From NCBI GenBank assembly GCA_017411945.1, contig JAFQPD010000018.1, positions 1 through 12,916 of the forward strand: a DNA stretch of 12,916 bases, read 5' to 3'. The first letter of the stretch is position 1, and every line of letters starts with the position of its first letter. The stretch comes from Mailhella sp. GTDB taxonomy: Bacteria; Desulfobacterota; Desulfovibrionia; Desulfovibrionales; Desulfovibrionaceae. The notes beneath the pieces are model-generated. The model was not told where the DNA came from. It worked only from the letters and a program-made list of their open reading frames with translations, and ran no database searches. Of the stretch, positions 6,462-12,916 are shown piece by piece. Made by a program: the position numbers and the translations under genes.

Positions 6462-8862
6462 ATTCGGCAAACAGCTCTTCGGCATAGCGCACGGTCTCCA
6501 TGGCGTCCCTGGCGTAGTGATCGGCATGGATCATGTCGGCGTATTCCTGCGTGAGCACGGCGCCGCCCACCACGACCTTGGCGCGTGCGCCGGATCTGCG
6601 GAGCAGGGCTATGGTCTCTTCCATGGCGGGCACAGTGGTGGTCATGAGGGCGGAAAGGCCCACGAGCTTCACGTCGTTTTCAAGGGCGCAGTCCACGATC
6701 TTCTGCGGCGGGACATCCTTGCCGAGGTCGATGACCTCGTAGCCGTAGTTGCTGAGGAGCGTGCGCACGATGTTCTTGCCGATGTCGTGTATGTCGCCCT
6801 TTACGGTGGCCAGCACTATCTTGCCCTTGCTGGGCTGGCCGCTGGCAGGCATGGCTGCCTTCACGGCTTCGAAGGCGGCCTTGGCGGCCTCTGCGCTCAT
6901 GAGGAGCTGGGGCAGGAACATTGTCTTGGCTTCGAAGCCCTTGCCCACCACGTCGAGGGCCGGGATGATCTGCCCGTTCACCACGTCCAGCGGATCCATC
7001 TCTGCGGCCATCTGGGCGGCGAGCGCACCGGCCTTTTCCTTCAGCCCCTTGATGACGGCATGTTTGAGCGGCTCGGCGGAGTCGGCAGCAGCGACGGCGG
7101 GATTTGCGGCGTTGCCGGCCGCAGCCTGCGTGCTGATGCCGGAGGCGAAGCCGATATAGCCGGTGCAGTTGGCATCCATGCCGCGAAGGGCGCGGTAGCT
7201 GTGGTAGACTTTCATCATCTCCACGGAGAACGGGTTCATGATGGCGGCGTCGAGCCCGGTCTGAAGGGCCAGCGCGAAGAAGGTGGAGGTCACGAAGTCG
7301 CGGTTCGGCAGGCCGAAGGAGATGTTGGACACTCCGAGGCTGGTGTGTACGCCGAGGCGTTCTTCGATGAGGCGTATGCTCTCCAGCGTGACGTTGGCGC
7401 TCTGCGGGTCGGAGGAGACAGCCATGGCCAGCGGGTCGACCACGATGTTGCGGCGGTCTATGCCATAGGCTTCGGCCTTGGCTACGATGTCGACGGCGAT
7501 GGCATAGCGGCCTTCGGCGGTTTCGGGAATGCCGTTCGGGCCTATGGTCAGGGCCACCATCACGCCGCCGTACTTCTTCACCAGCGGGAACACGGCCTCC
7601 ATGCTTTCGGGCTTGCCGTTCACGGAGTTCACCAGCGGCTTGCCATTGCAGGCGCGCATGGCTTTTTCCATGGCGGCGGGGTCCACGGTATCTATCTGCA
7701 GGGGCAGGTCGGAAACGGCCTGAAGCTCACGAACCACGCTGAGCATCATGGCAGGCTCGTCGATTTCCGGCAGGCCTACGTTTACATCGAGGATATGCGC
7801 CCCGGCTTCCTGCTGGCGCACGCCTTCATTAAGGATATAGTCGATGTCGCCTTCGCGCAGGGCCTGCTTGAAGCGGCTCTTGCCCGTGGGGTTGATGCGT
7901 TCGCCGATGAGGATGGGCTCTTCGCCGATGCGCACGGCATGCGTGTAGGAAGAAACGACGGTGTGCGTCTTCTTTTCCGGCAGACGGTAGGGCAGGCCGG
8001 AAGTCTTCATCACTGTGCGGCGTATGTATTCCGGCGTCGTGCCGCAGCAGCCGCCCACGAGGCAGGCTCCGGCTTCGACTATCTTCACCATGACGTCGGA
8101 GAAGTATTCGGCGTCCACGTCGAATATGGTTTTTCCGTTCTCAGAGCGGGGCAGGCCTGCGTTGGGGTTCACGATGAGCGGCAGGCTGGTCTCGGCGGCG
8201 AGGCGGGGAACGATGGGGAGCATCTGGTCCGGGCCCAGGGAGCAGTTCATGCCGAGGGCGTCCACGCCGAGCCCTTCGAGCATGGCCACCATGGCGGCAG
8301 GGTCGGCGCCGGTCATGAGTTTTGCCTGCGCGTCATAGACGCAGGTGATGAACACGGGCAGGTCGCAGTTCTCCTTGGCGGCGAGCACGGCGGCCTTGGC
8401 CTCGTAGGAGTCGTTCATCGTTTCGATGAAGATGAGGTCGGCACCATGCCGGGCGGCTATGCGTATGCTTTTGGCGAAGATCTCCACGGCGTCTTCGAAG
8501 GGCAGTTCGCCGAGGGGCTGGAGCATCTTGCCCAGAGGGCCGATGTCGAAGGCGGCGAAGCGGTCTGCCTGCTTTTCCGGGGCGAGGCGGCTGATGGCCG
8601 TGCGCACGTTGTTGAGGCCCGCGACGATGATGTCTTCGAGCTCGTCGCCGAATTTCAGCACGTTCGCGCCGAAGGTGTTGGCCGTGATGATGTTCGAACC
8701 GGCTTCCAGATACTGCTGATGTATGCCGATGATGTCTTCGGGGCGGGCAAGGTTCCAGCGTTCGGGCAGTTCGCCGGGCTTGAGGCCGCGGGCCTGGAGC
8801 AGGGTGCCCATTCCGCCGTCGCAGTAGGTGCGCGAAGTGCGTATTTTTTCAAGCAGGTTCAT
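6460..8862 (-). CDS. metH: Cobalamin-dependent methionine synthase lacking the activation domain
   Basis: MetH moves the methyl group of 5-methyltetrahydrofolate to homocysteine through bound cobalamin. The 800-residue product has, in order: a homocysteine/zinc domain (about 1-295) with zinc ligands C207 (MNCSLGP), C272 and C273 (GGCCGTTPEYIR); a pterin-binding barrel (about 312-570) starting ILIGERINPTGKSRFKQ; an Ala-rich linker (577-597); a cobalamin cap (about 598-675); and a Rossmann B12 domain with D690-I-H692-D-I-G695, where His692 is the lower axial ligand, then VGLSALMTTT and VVGGAVL. E. coli MetH is about 1230 residues; the missing part is the C-terminal AdoMet-binding reactivation domain, supplied by the gene just upstream. 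I chose the ATG at 8862, overlapping the upstream TGA as ATGA with GAGAGG before it, over the in-frame start at 8910, which lies inside the upstream gene. Confidence 0.96.
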   Translation of the reverse strand: MNLLEKIRTSRTYCDGGMGTLLQARGLKPGELPERWNLARPEDIIGIHQQYLEAGSNIITANTFGANVLKFGDELEDIIVAGLNNVRTAISRLAPEKQADRFAAFDIGPLGKMLQPLGELPFEDAVEIFAKSIRIAARHGADLIFIETMNDSYEAKAAVLAAKENCDLPVFITCVYDAQAKLMTGADPAAMVAMLEGLGVDALGMNCSLGPDQMLPIVPRLAAETSLPLIVNPNAGLPRSENGKTIFDVDAEYFSDVMVKIVEAGACLVGGCCGTTPEYIRRTVMKTSGLPYRLPEKKTHTVVSSYTHAVRIGEEPILIGERINPTGKSRFKQALREGDIDYILNEGVRQQEAGAHILDVNVGLPEIDEPAMMLSVVRELQAVSDLPLQIDTVDPAAMEKAMRACNGKPLVNSVNGKPESMEAVFPLVKKYGGVMVALTIGPNGIPETAEGRYAIAVDIVAKAEAYGIDRRNIVVDPLAMAVSSDPQSANVTLESIRLIEERLGVHTSLGVSNISFGLPNRDFVTSTFFALALQTGLDAAIMNPFSVEMMKVYHSYRALRGMDANCTGYIGFASGISTQAAAGNAANPAVAAADSAEPLKHAVIKGLKEKAGALAAQMAAEMDPLDVVNGQIIPALDVVGKGFEAKTMFLPQLLMSAEAAKAAFEAVKAAMPASGQPSKGKIVLATVKGDIHDIGKNIVRTLLSNYGYEVIDLGKDVPPQKIVDCALENDVKLVGLSALMTTTVPAMEETIALLRRSGARAKVVVGGAVLTQEYADMIHADHYARDAMETVRYAEELFAE

Positions 8863-9536
8863 ACCATGACCTCTCGGTAGATGCAGTTTTTCTTTTCGCA
8901 GAACATGCACTTGCTTCCGCAGGTGCGCGCCGATGCGCCAAGGCCGATGACGGCCGTCACCGACTTGGAGGGCTTCATGAGCAGGGAATCGCTGAGGCTT
9001 ATGCCGAGCAGGCGGCCCATGTCGAGGCAGTGCATGAAATCTTTCTGATGGTGCAGGGGGAAGTCGCCGTAGCCGGGGCTGAAGCGGTCGCAGTGCTTCT
9101 CTTCGTCCTTCGTGAGTTCACGCTCCACGTCGTCGCACCAGCATTCGATGGCGGAAGAGCCCAGTGCGTCGAGCACCGCGCTCCGGCTGGGGCGAAGGCG
9201 GCTCCAGCGGACCACGAGCCTGTCTGCTCCTATGCCGATGGTGGCGGCGAAGAGCAGGGCGCTGTGACAGCCTTTGAGGTGTTTTGCCAGAGAAACGCTT
9301 TCGACAGGGCCGAAGCCTATGTCCACCGAATGTTCGGAGGGGAAGCTCACGGGCACCCTTGCCCAGCAGGCTCTCCCCTGGCAGGAGGAGAGCAGTTCCT
9401 TCTCGCAGGATTCCAGCAGGGCGAGCACCGCCATGTCGGGGGAGCTCTTCCCGTAGCCGAGATAGCGCAGGGCTTCGCTCCTGTCGGTGCGCAGTTCTCC
9501 CGGGGCGGCCAGGCGCAGGGAAGGGGCTTTGTCCAT
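8859..9536 (-). CDS. Stand-alone methionine synthase activation protein with C-terminal Cys cluster
   Basis: This 225-residue protein matches the vitamin B12-dependent methionine synthase activation domain, which binds AdoMet and remethylates inactive cob(II)alamin after one-electron reduction. The central motif RFSPGYGDFPL (151-161) corresponds to the AdoMet-binding RxxPGY loop of MetH, and LLMKPSKSVTAVIGLG (185-200) is the other family hallmark. The C-terminus adds CGSKCMFCEKKNC (C206, C210, C213, C218), a spacing able to hold an Fe-S cluster or metal. That cluster could feed in the reducing electron in place of flavodoxin (inference). The gene lies between metF (8-base gap) and metH (ATGA overlap), which fixes the function well. 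The ribosome-binding site is poor (AGG), consistent with coupling to metF. Confidence 0.9.
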   Translation of the reverse strand: MDKAPSLRLAAPGELRTDRSEALRYLGYGKSSPDMAVLALLESCEKELLSSCQGRACWARVPVSFPSEHSVDIGFGPVESVSLAKHLKGCHSALLFAATIGIGADRLVVRWSRLRPSRSAVLDALGSSAIECWCDDVERELTKDEEKHCDRFSPGYGDFPLHHQKDFMHCLDMGRLLGISLSDSLLMKPSKSVTAVIGLGASARTCGSKCMFCEKKNCIYREVMV

Positions 9537-9544
9537 GGCGCGGC

Positions 9545-10408
9545 CTAGCGGATGATGTGCGACACGTTTTCCATGATGAGCCGGGCGATCTCAGGCTTGT
9601 TCATGGAATAGACATGCACGGCAGGGACGCCGTTGGCGAAAAGGTCGATGATCTGCGCAGTGGCGTAGGCTATGCCGGCCTGCATCATGGCTTTGGGGTT
9701 GGAGCCGTAGCGGTCCACGATGCGCACGAAATGCTGGGGCAGGGCCGCGCCGGAAATAGCCATGATGCGCTTTATCTGTGCGGCGTTGGTCACGGGCATG
9801 ATGCCCGCCACGATGGGGACGCTGATGCCGGCGGCGCGGGCGCGGTAGATGAAATTATAGAGGATGGCGTTGTCGAAGAACATCTGCGTGGTGAAGAACT
9901 CGCAGCCGCTGTCGGCCTTTTCCTTGAGGCGGGCGAGGTCGGCGAAGGAGTCTTTGCTTTCGGGATGGGCTTCGGGGTAGCAGGCGCCGCCTATGCAGAA
10001 GTCGCCGCGCTCCCTTATCTCGCGGATGAGTTCGGAGGCGTAGCGGTAGTCGGCCGTGGAAAGGTCGAAGCCTTCGGGGATGTCGCCGCGCAGGGCCAGC
10101 ACGTTGGTGATGCCCTTGTCTTTAAGGGTGTCGGTCACGCGGCGCACCTGAGTGCGCGGGGAGGAGACGCAGGTCATGTGGGCCAGCGCGGGGACGCCGT
10201 ACTTGTCCTGTATGCCGGCGGCTATGTCGGCCGTGAAGTCGGAAGTGCCGCCTCCTGCGCCGTAGGTCACGCTCATGAAATCGGGCTCGAGCTCCGCTAT
10301 TTCTTCTATGGCCATGCGCACGCTTTCAAAGTTCTGGCTGGTCTTGGGCGGGAACACTTCGAAGGAAAGCGTGGGCTTGGGACTTTTGATGATGTCGATG
10401 ATCTTCAT
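9545..10408 (-). CDS. metF: Methylenetetrahydrofolate reductase
   Basis: MetF reduces 5,10-methylenetetrahydrofolate to 5-methyltetrahydrofolate, the methyl donor used by MetH two genes downstream. The 287-residue product has the FAD barrel motifs: FEVFPPK at 16-22 (Glu17 is the catalytic acid), VTYGAGGG at 47-54, LALRGD at 104-109, FFTTQMFFD at 171-179 and the late HVYSMN at 265-270. The length is normal for the short bacterial form. The open frame extends to 10618, but the ATG at 10408 is where the conserved protein begins, with AGGA 8 bases upstream. It is the first gene of metF-activator-metH. No MetV-like partner lies beside it. The electron donor (NADH or ferredoxin) cannot be read from the sequence. 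Confidence 0.95.
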   Translation of the reverse strand: MKIIDIIKSPKPTLSFEVFPPKTSQNFESVRMAIEEIAELEPDFMSVTYGAGGGTSDFTADIAAGIQDKYGVPALAHMTCVSSPRTQVRRVTDTLKDKGITNVLALRGDIPEGFDLSTADYRYASELIREIRERGDFCIGGACYPEAHPESKDSFADLARLKEKADSGCEFFTTQMFFDNAILYNFIYRARAAGISVPIVAGIMPVTNAAQIKRIMAISGAALPQHFVRIVDRYGSNPKAMMQAGIAYATAQIIDLFANGVPAVHVYSMNKPEIARLIMENVSHIIR

Positions 10409-10630
10409 GGCGCGTCCTGAAGGAATACTCTTCGGAATGGAGGATGGAAGGGGCTGCGGCAGGCCATAGGCGCATGATATGAATTTTCCACCTTCTTGCC
10501 CCTTCGTCAATAGGGGGCGAGGCCGCGGCGCGGAGGCTGGGAGAGTGAGAAAAAAACAGCGTGGCAAGTTTGCGACTGGAAGGGTGGCACAGTGGCATAT
10601 GTGAAAAAAATGGCGCATGGTATCTGATTA

Positions 10631-10646
10631 TTTTCATTCATGAAAA
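10631..10646. promoter_or_regulatory. Perfect dyad TTTTCAT-TC-ATGAAAA, candidate operator
   Basis: Seven-base arms (10631-10637 and 10640-10646) are perfect inverted repeats with a two-base centre. It lies about 220 bases upstream of metF and 190 upstream of hdrC, so the gene it controls is unclear. Confidence 0.35.
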
Positions 10647-10718
10647 GACGGTTAGGAGCGGAAGGCTTTTGGAAGTGCTATGGACTTGCTTCCTGAAGTA
10701 TGCTTTACTGGATAAAAT

Positions 10719-10745
10719 AAAAAGGGATATTGTTGTCTCTTTTTT
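10719..10745 (+). terminator. AT-rich hairpin with T-run, possible terminator or leader structure
   Basis: AAAAAGGGA (10719-10727) can pair with TCTCTTTTT (10736-10744) with one G-U pair and an 8-base loop, ending in a T-run. No plus-strand gene precedes it, so it would end a small RNA or stop stray transcription ahead of hdrC. The low GC content makes it a weak call. Confidence 0.25.
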
Positions 10746-10763
10746 GTACTTGACTAGTAAGCC

Positions 10764-10784
10764 TTTCACAAAGATCGTGTAAAA
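10764..10784. promoter_or_regulatory. Imperfect 21-bp dyad upstream of hdrC, candidate operator
   Basis: TTTCACA (10764-10770) and TGTAAAA (10778-10784) are inverted copies at six of seven positions, separated by seven bases. The form resembles sites of CRP/FNR-type or Rex-type regulators, both known to control energy genes in Desulfovibrio, but the match is not specific enough to name one. It ends 48 bases before the hdrC start. Confidence 0.3.
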
Positions 10785-10793
10785 TACTGTTTG

Positions 10794-10813
10794 TTTTCAT
10801 GGGGTTGTGAAAA
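10794..10813. promoter_or_regulatory. 20-bp dyad TTTTCA-N8-TGAAAA in the hdrC leader
   Basis: Six-base perfect arms (10794-10799 and 10808-10813) share the half-site of the dyad at 10631-10646. It lies immediately upstream of the AGGGGAG ribosome-binding site of hdrC (10821-10827). Confidence 0.25.
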
Positions 10814-10832
10814 GTCTACAAGGGGAGTCATT

Positions 10833-11396
10833 ATGAACATCACTAGGCTTGATAAAGCCAGAGACCTGACCTTCAAGCGGCAGGTCGAAGAAGAGAGCGG
10901 TCAGAACCTGTCGGCCTGCTACCAGTGCGGCAAATGTACGGCAGGCTGCCCCAGCGCTCAGGTCTATGACCGCCAGGTCAGCCAGATCATGCGCGCCGTG
11001 CAGATGGGCCTCAAGGAAGAAGCCCTGAAGAACCGTTCGCTGTGGCTGTGTCTGTCCTGTTCTACCTGCAGCTCTCGCTGCCCCAATAACATCGACGTCG
11101 CCGCCGTTATGGAGACCCTCCGCAACATGGCTCGCCGTGAGGGCTGGGTGCAGGACCGTCCTATCGAAACCTTCTGGAAATCCTTCCTCGACACTGTCAA
11201 ATACACCGGCCGTTCCTACGAGCTGGGCGTTATGGCCGGCTTCATGGCCCGCACCCTGCGCGGCTGGGGCAACGTCGAGATCGCGCCTACTGCGCTCATG
11301 AAGAACAAGATGCCCTTCATCCCGTCCGTCATCCACGGCCGCGAAGAAGTGGCCCGCATCTTCCAGCGCTATGCGGACAAAGAAGACAGGAGCTAG
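10833..11396 (+). CDS. hdrC: Heterodisulfide reductase subunit C-like ferredoxin protein
   Basis: This 187-residue cytoplasmic protein carries two [4Fe-4S] motifs: C29-YQ-C32-GK-C35-TAG-C39-P and C73-LS-C76-ST-C79-SSR-C83-P. A C-terminal helical tail with PSVIHGREEVARIFQ follows. HdrC relays electrons from HdrA to the catalytic HdrB. The start at 10833 is set by AGGGGAG (10821-10827); the frame continues upstream to 10791 without a better site. hdrB begins 3 bases after its stop, and hdrA follows, so the order is hdrCBA. Codon use is strongly biased to C-ending codons, as in highly expressed genes. In sulfate reducers such sets are cytoplasmic electron-bifurcating or confurcating modules that may act on DsrC-type disulfides rather than CoM-S-S-CoB. 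Confidence 0.92.
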   Translation: MNITRLDKARDLTFKRQVEEESGQNLSACYQCGKCTAGCPSAQVYDRQVSQIMRAVQMGLKEEALKNRSLWLCLSCSTCSSRCPNNIDVAAVMETLRNMARREGWVQDRPIETFWKSFLDTVKYTGRSYELGVMAGFMARTLRGWGNVEIAPTALMKNKMPFIPSVIHGREEVARIFQRYADKEDRS

Positions 11397-11399
11397 ACC

Positions 11400-12347
11400 A
11401 TGAAATACGCTTACTATCCCGGCTGTTCCGGTCATGGCTCTTCTGTGGAATACGAAGTGTCCACCCGCGCCGTGTGCAACGCTCTGGGCATGGACATAGT
11501 GGAGATCGAAGACTGGAACTGCTGCGGTTCCACTCCCGCCCACTCTGTGAGCCATGAGCTTTCCGGCGCGCTTGCCGCCCGCAACCTCATGCAGGCCGCC
11601 AAGACCGGCGCCGACTGCGTCATCTCTCCCTGCCCCAGCTGCTCTTCCAACCTGAAGATGGCCCTCTGGCGCATGCAGAAGCCCGCCTTCAAGGCCGATG
11701 TGGACGCTCTTCTCGACGCTCCCACCCCCGCCAACGAACAGGGCGGCGCCGACCTGCTCGAGACCTATTCCGTCCTTCAGGCCATCGTGGAGAACGTGGG
11801 CATCGATCAGGTCGCCAGCCGTGTGGCCTATCCTCTGGAAGGCATCAAGGTAGTCACCTACTACGGCTGCCTCCTGAGCCGCCCCGCTCACGTCGCTAAG
11901 TTCGACGATCCTAACAACCCTGTCTCTCTCGACAACATCCTGAAGGCTCTCGGCGCGGAAGTTCTTCCCTTCGCCCTGAAGACTGAATGCTGCGGCGCCG
12001 CCATGGGCATCCCGGATGTGAACATCCCCGGCACTCTTTCCGGCCGCATCCTCGAGACTGCCAAGGCTGTCGGCGCTGAGGCCGTGGTCACTGCCTGCCC
12101 GCTCTGCCATATGAACCTCGATCTGCGTCAGCGTCAGGCCGCCCGCATCACGAAGAACCGCCCCTTCGAGCTGCCGGTGTTCTACTACACCCAGCTTCTC
12201 GCTCTGGCCTTCGGACTGCCCGAAAATACCATGCGTTTCGACAAGCTGGCCGTCAATCCCAAGCCCCTTCTGGACAAGATTGCCGAACGCCGCGATGCCC
12301 GCGTGATGGCCGCCTATAACGAAGCCAGAAAGGCCGCAGGAGTCTAA
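11400..12347 (+). CDS. hdrB: Heterodisulfide reductase subunit B-like protein with two CCG domains
   Basis: HdrB is the disulfide-reducing subunit, holding non-cubane Fe-S clusters in two CCG domains. Both motifs are complete in this 315-residue protein: C9, C41-C42-G, C78-PS-C81 in the first, and C157, C197-C198-G, C233-PL-C236 in the second. The start at 11400 is 3 bases after the hdrC stop, and its ribosome-binding site (AGGAG in GACAGGAGC) lies inside the end of hdrC. The last 75 residues contain the HdrB-type FYYTQLLALAFGLP segment. With all ligands intact it should be catalytically active. The physiological substrate in a non-methanogen is not shown by sequence; the DsrC trisulfide/disulfide is one proposal in the field for sulfate reducers. 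Confidence 0.94.
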   Translation: MKYAYYPGCSGHGSSVEYEVSTRAVCNALGMDIVEIEDWNCCGSTPAHSVSHELSGALAARNLMQAAKTGADCVISPCPSCSSNLKMALWRMQKPAFKADVDALLDAPTPANEQGGADLLETYSVLQAIVENVGIDQVASRVAYPLEGIKVVTYYGCLLSRPAHVAKFDDPNNPVSLDNILKALGAEVLPFALKTECCGAAMGIPDVNIPGTLSGRILETAKAVGAEAVVTACPLCHMNLDLRQRQAARITKNRPFELPVFYYTQLLALAFGLPENTMRFDKLAVNPKPLLDKIAERRDARVMAAYNEARKAAGV

Positions 12348-12349
12348 TC

Positions 12350-12916
12350 ATGAAAATAGGTGTATTTGTCTGTCACTGCGGCAGCAACATCGAAGCTACG
12401 GTCGATACCGCCACTGTCGCCAAGATAGCCCAGGGCTATCCTGACGTGGTCTTCGCCGAAGACTCCATGTACACCTGTTCCGAACCCGGACAGGAAAACA
12501 TCGTGCAGGCCATCAAGAAGCACGGCCTCGACGGCGTCGTGGTCGCTTCCTGCTCTCCCCGCATGCATGAGCCCACCTTCCGCCGTACCGTGGAACGTGC
12601 CGGCCTCAACCGCTACATGTTCGAAATGGCCAACATCCGCGAGCACGTCTCCTGGATCGGCCGCGACCGCGAAGCCAACACCAACAAGGCCGCCGAACTG
12701 GTGCGCCTCGCTGTTGAAAAGCTGCGCCGCAACGCTCCCCTCTACGCCAAGCAGTTCGACATCACCAAGCGCGTGCTGGTGATCGGCGGCGGCGTGGCCG
12801 GCATCCAGGCCGCCCTCGACGCGGCTGACTCCGGCATCGGCGTCGTCATGGTGGAACGCGAAAGCACCATCGGCGGCAAGATGGCGAAGCTCGACAAGAC
12901 CTTCCCCACCGTCGAC
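12350..12916 (+). CDS. hdrA: Heterodisulfide reductase subunit A-like flavoprotein, N-terminal 189 codons
   Basis: The gene starts 2 bases after the hdrB stop, with AGGAG at 12338-12342, and is open to the right edge. Residues 1-130 are the HdrA-specific N-terminal domain with MKIGVFVCHCG (C8, C10), C43 in MYTCSEPGQ and C68 in VVASCSPRMHEPTFR. From residue 140 the FAD-binding Rossmann fold begins: RVLVIGGGVAGIQAAL, then ERESTIGGKMAKLDKTFPT. HdrA is the flavin subunit where electron bifurcation takes place in HdrABC complexes. The N-terminal domain separates it from QmoA, which lacks it. The C-terminal ferredoxin clusters and any fused or following MvhD/Flox partner are outside the window, so the electron donor is unknown. 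Confidence 0.92.
   Translation, partial: MKIGVFVCHCGSNIEATVDTATVAKIAQGYPDVVFAEDSMYTCSEPGQENIVQAIKKHGLDGVVVASCSPRMHEPTFRRTVERAGLNRYMFEMANIREHVSWIGRDREANTNKAAELVRLAVEKLRRNAPLYAKQFDITKRVLVIGGGVAGIQAALDAADSGIGVVMVERESTIGGKMAKLDKTFPTVD

Larger units (their letters stand above)
10409..10832. promoter_or_regulatory. 424-bp divergent intergenic region between metF and hdrC
   Basis: No convincing gene is present. An open frame of 73 codons (10561-10782) has no ribosome-binding site or recognisable motif. The half near metF is GC-mixed; 10620-10832 is AT-rich and should hold promoters for both operons. It contains three dyads with related half-sites (10631-10646, 10764-10784, 10794-10813) and a hairpin with a T-run (10719-10745). 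Promoter hexamers are weak: TTGACT at 10750-10755 lacks a -10 at normal spacing, and TAAAAT at 10780-10785 lacks a -35, so hdr transcription may need an activator. No SAM or cobalamin riboswitch pattern was seen upstream of metF on the minus strand. Confidence 0.4.

Noticed and set aside
6517..8880. 787-codon open frame on the plus strand, antisense to metH
   Set aside because: It is the mirror of a GC-rich, strongly biased coding strand. The translation is rich in His, Gly and Val with no family resemblance, while metH on the other strand has every catalytic motif.
10586..10600. GCCACTG on the minus strand upstream of metF, reminiscent of a cobalamin-riboswitch element
   Set aside because: The other conserved elements of the riboswitch (the GGTG-AA-TCC-like segment and the B12 box with GACC) are missing around it.
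10409..10618. N-terminal extension of metF to 10618
   Set aside because: The extra 70 residues are Pro/Cys/His-rich without family similarity, and the conserved MetF N-terminus begins at the ATG at 10408.
10409..10620. Possible SAM riboswitch in front of metF
   Set aside because: No SAM-I-like core (AGAGGTGGAGGGA-type and GAAACCCGGCAACC-type segments) is seen on the minus strand; the GCCCC/GGGGC hairpin there is only 5 bp.
10561..10782. 73-codon open frame between metF and hdrC
   Set aside because: It has no ribosome-binding site or recognisable motif and covers the AT-rich control region. Chance is the simplest explanation.
1..12916. CRISPR arrays, tRNA or rRNA genes, insertion sequences, prophage or attachment sites
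   Set aside because: I looked through both strands for regular repeats, cloverleaf-like segments, terminal inverted repeats and transposase or integrase motifs and saw none. This is by eye, without a covariance-model search.

Overview
The window looks like chromosomal DNA from an anaerobic, sulfite/sulfate-reducing deltaproteobacterium (Desulfovibrionales type; GC-rich genes with AT-rich intergenic stretches). This rests on gene content: the start of a probable dsrM behind an RsbRD-type regulator, an hdrC-hdrB-hdrA set, a methionine synthase whose reactivation domain is a separate protein, and a TonB-linked uptake locus. I saw no rRNA, tRNA, CRISPR array, insertion sequence or phage gene.

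Layout, left to right. (1) 1-666, minus strand: an RsbRD N-terminal-domain protein overlaps by ATGA the first 35 codons of a membrane protein, probably DsrM of the DsrMKJOP complex, which leaves the window. Its upstream region carries a strong 29-bp dyad. (2) 833-1891, minus: a VKOR-type membrane oxidoreductase fused to a thioredoxin-like domain, divergent from (3) lgt at 2026-2799, plus. (4) 2913-6408, plus: an outer-membrane TonB-dependent receptor, a BtuF-like periplasmic binding protein and a TonB protein, tightly packed and closed by a good intrinsic terminator. (5) 6460-10408, minus: metF, a MetH reactivation protein and metH, convergent with the uptake operon. (6) A 424-bp AT-rich divergent intergenic region with several dyads. 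(7) 10833 to the right edge, plus: hdrC-hdrB-hdrA, with hdrA cut by the window end.

The genes suggest linked roles. MetF makes methyl-tetrahydrofolate, MetH uses it with cobalamin to make methionine, and the small protein between them reactivates oxidised cobalamin. The neighbouring receptor/BtuF-like/TonB operon is a plausible corrinoid importer for MetH, although its substrate is not proven and BtuCD and ExbBD are not encoded here. HdrCBA and DsrM belong to the cytoplasmic and membrane thiol/electron-transfer machinery of sulfate reducers. Nothing seen here is clearly an undescribed system. The best leads are the RsbRD regulator tied to dsrM with its dyad, the orphan uptake operon, and the metF/hdrCBA divergent control region.
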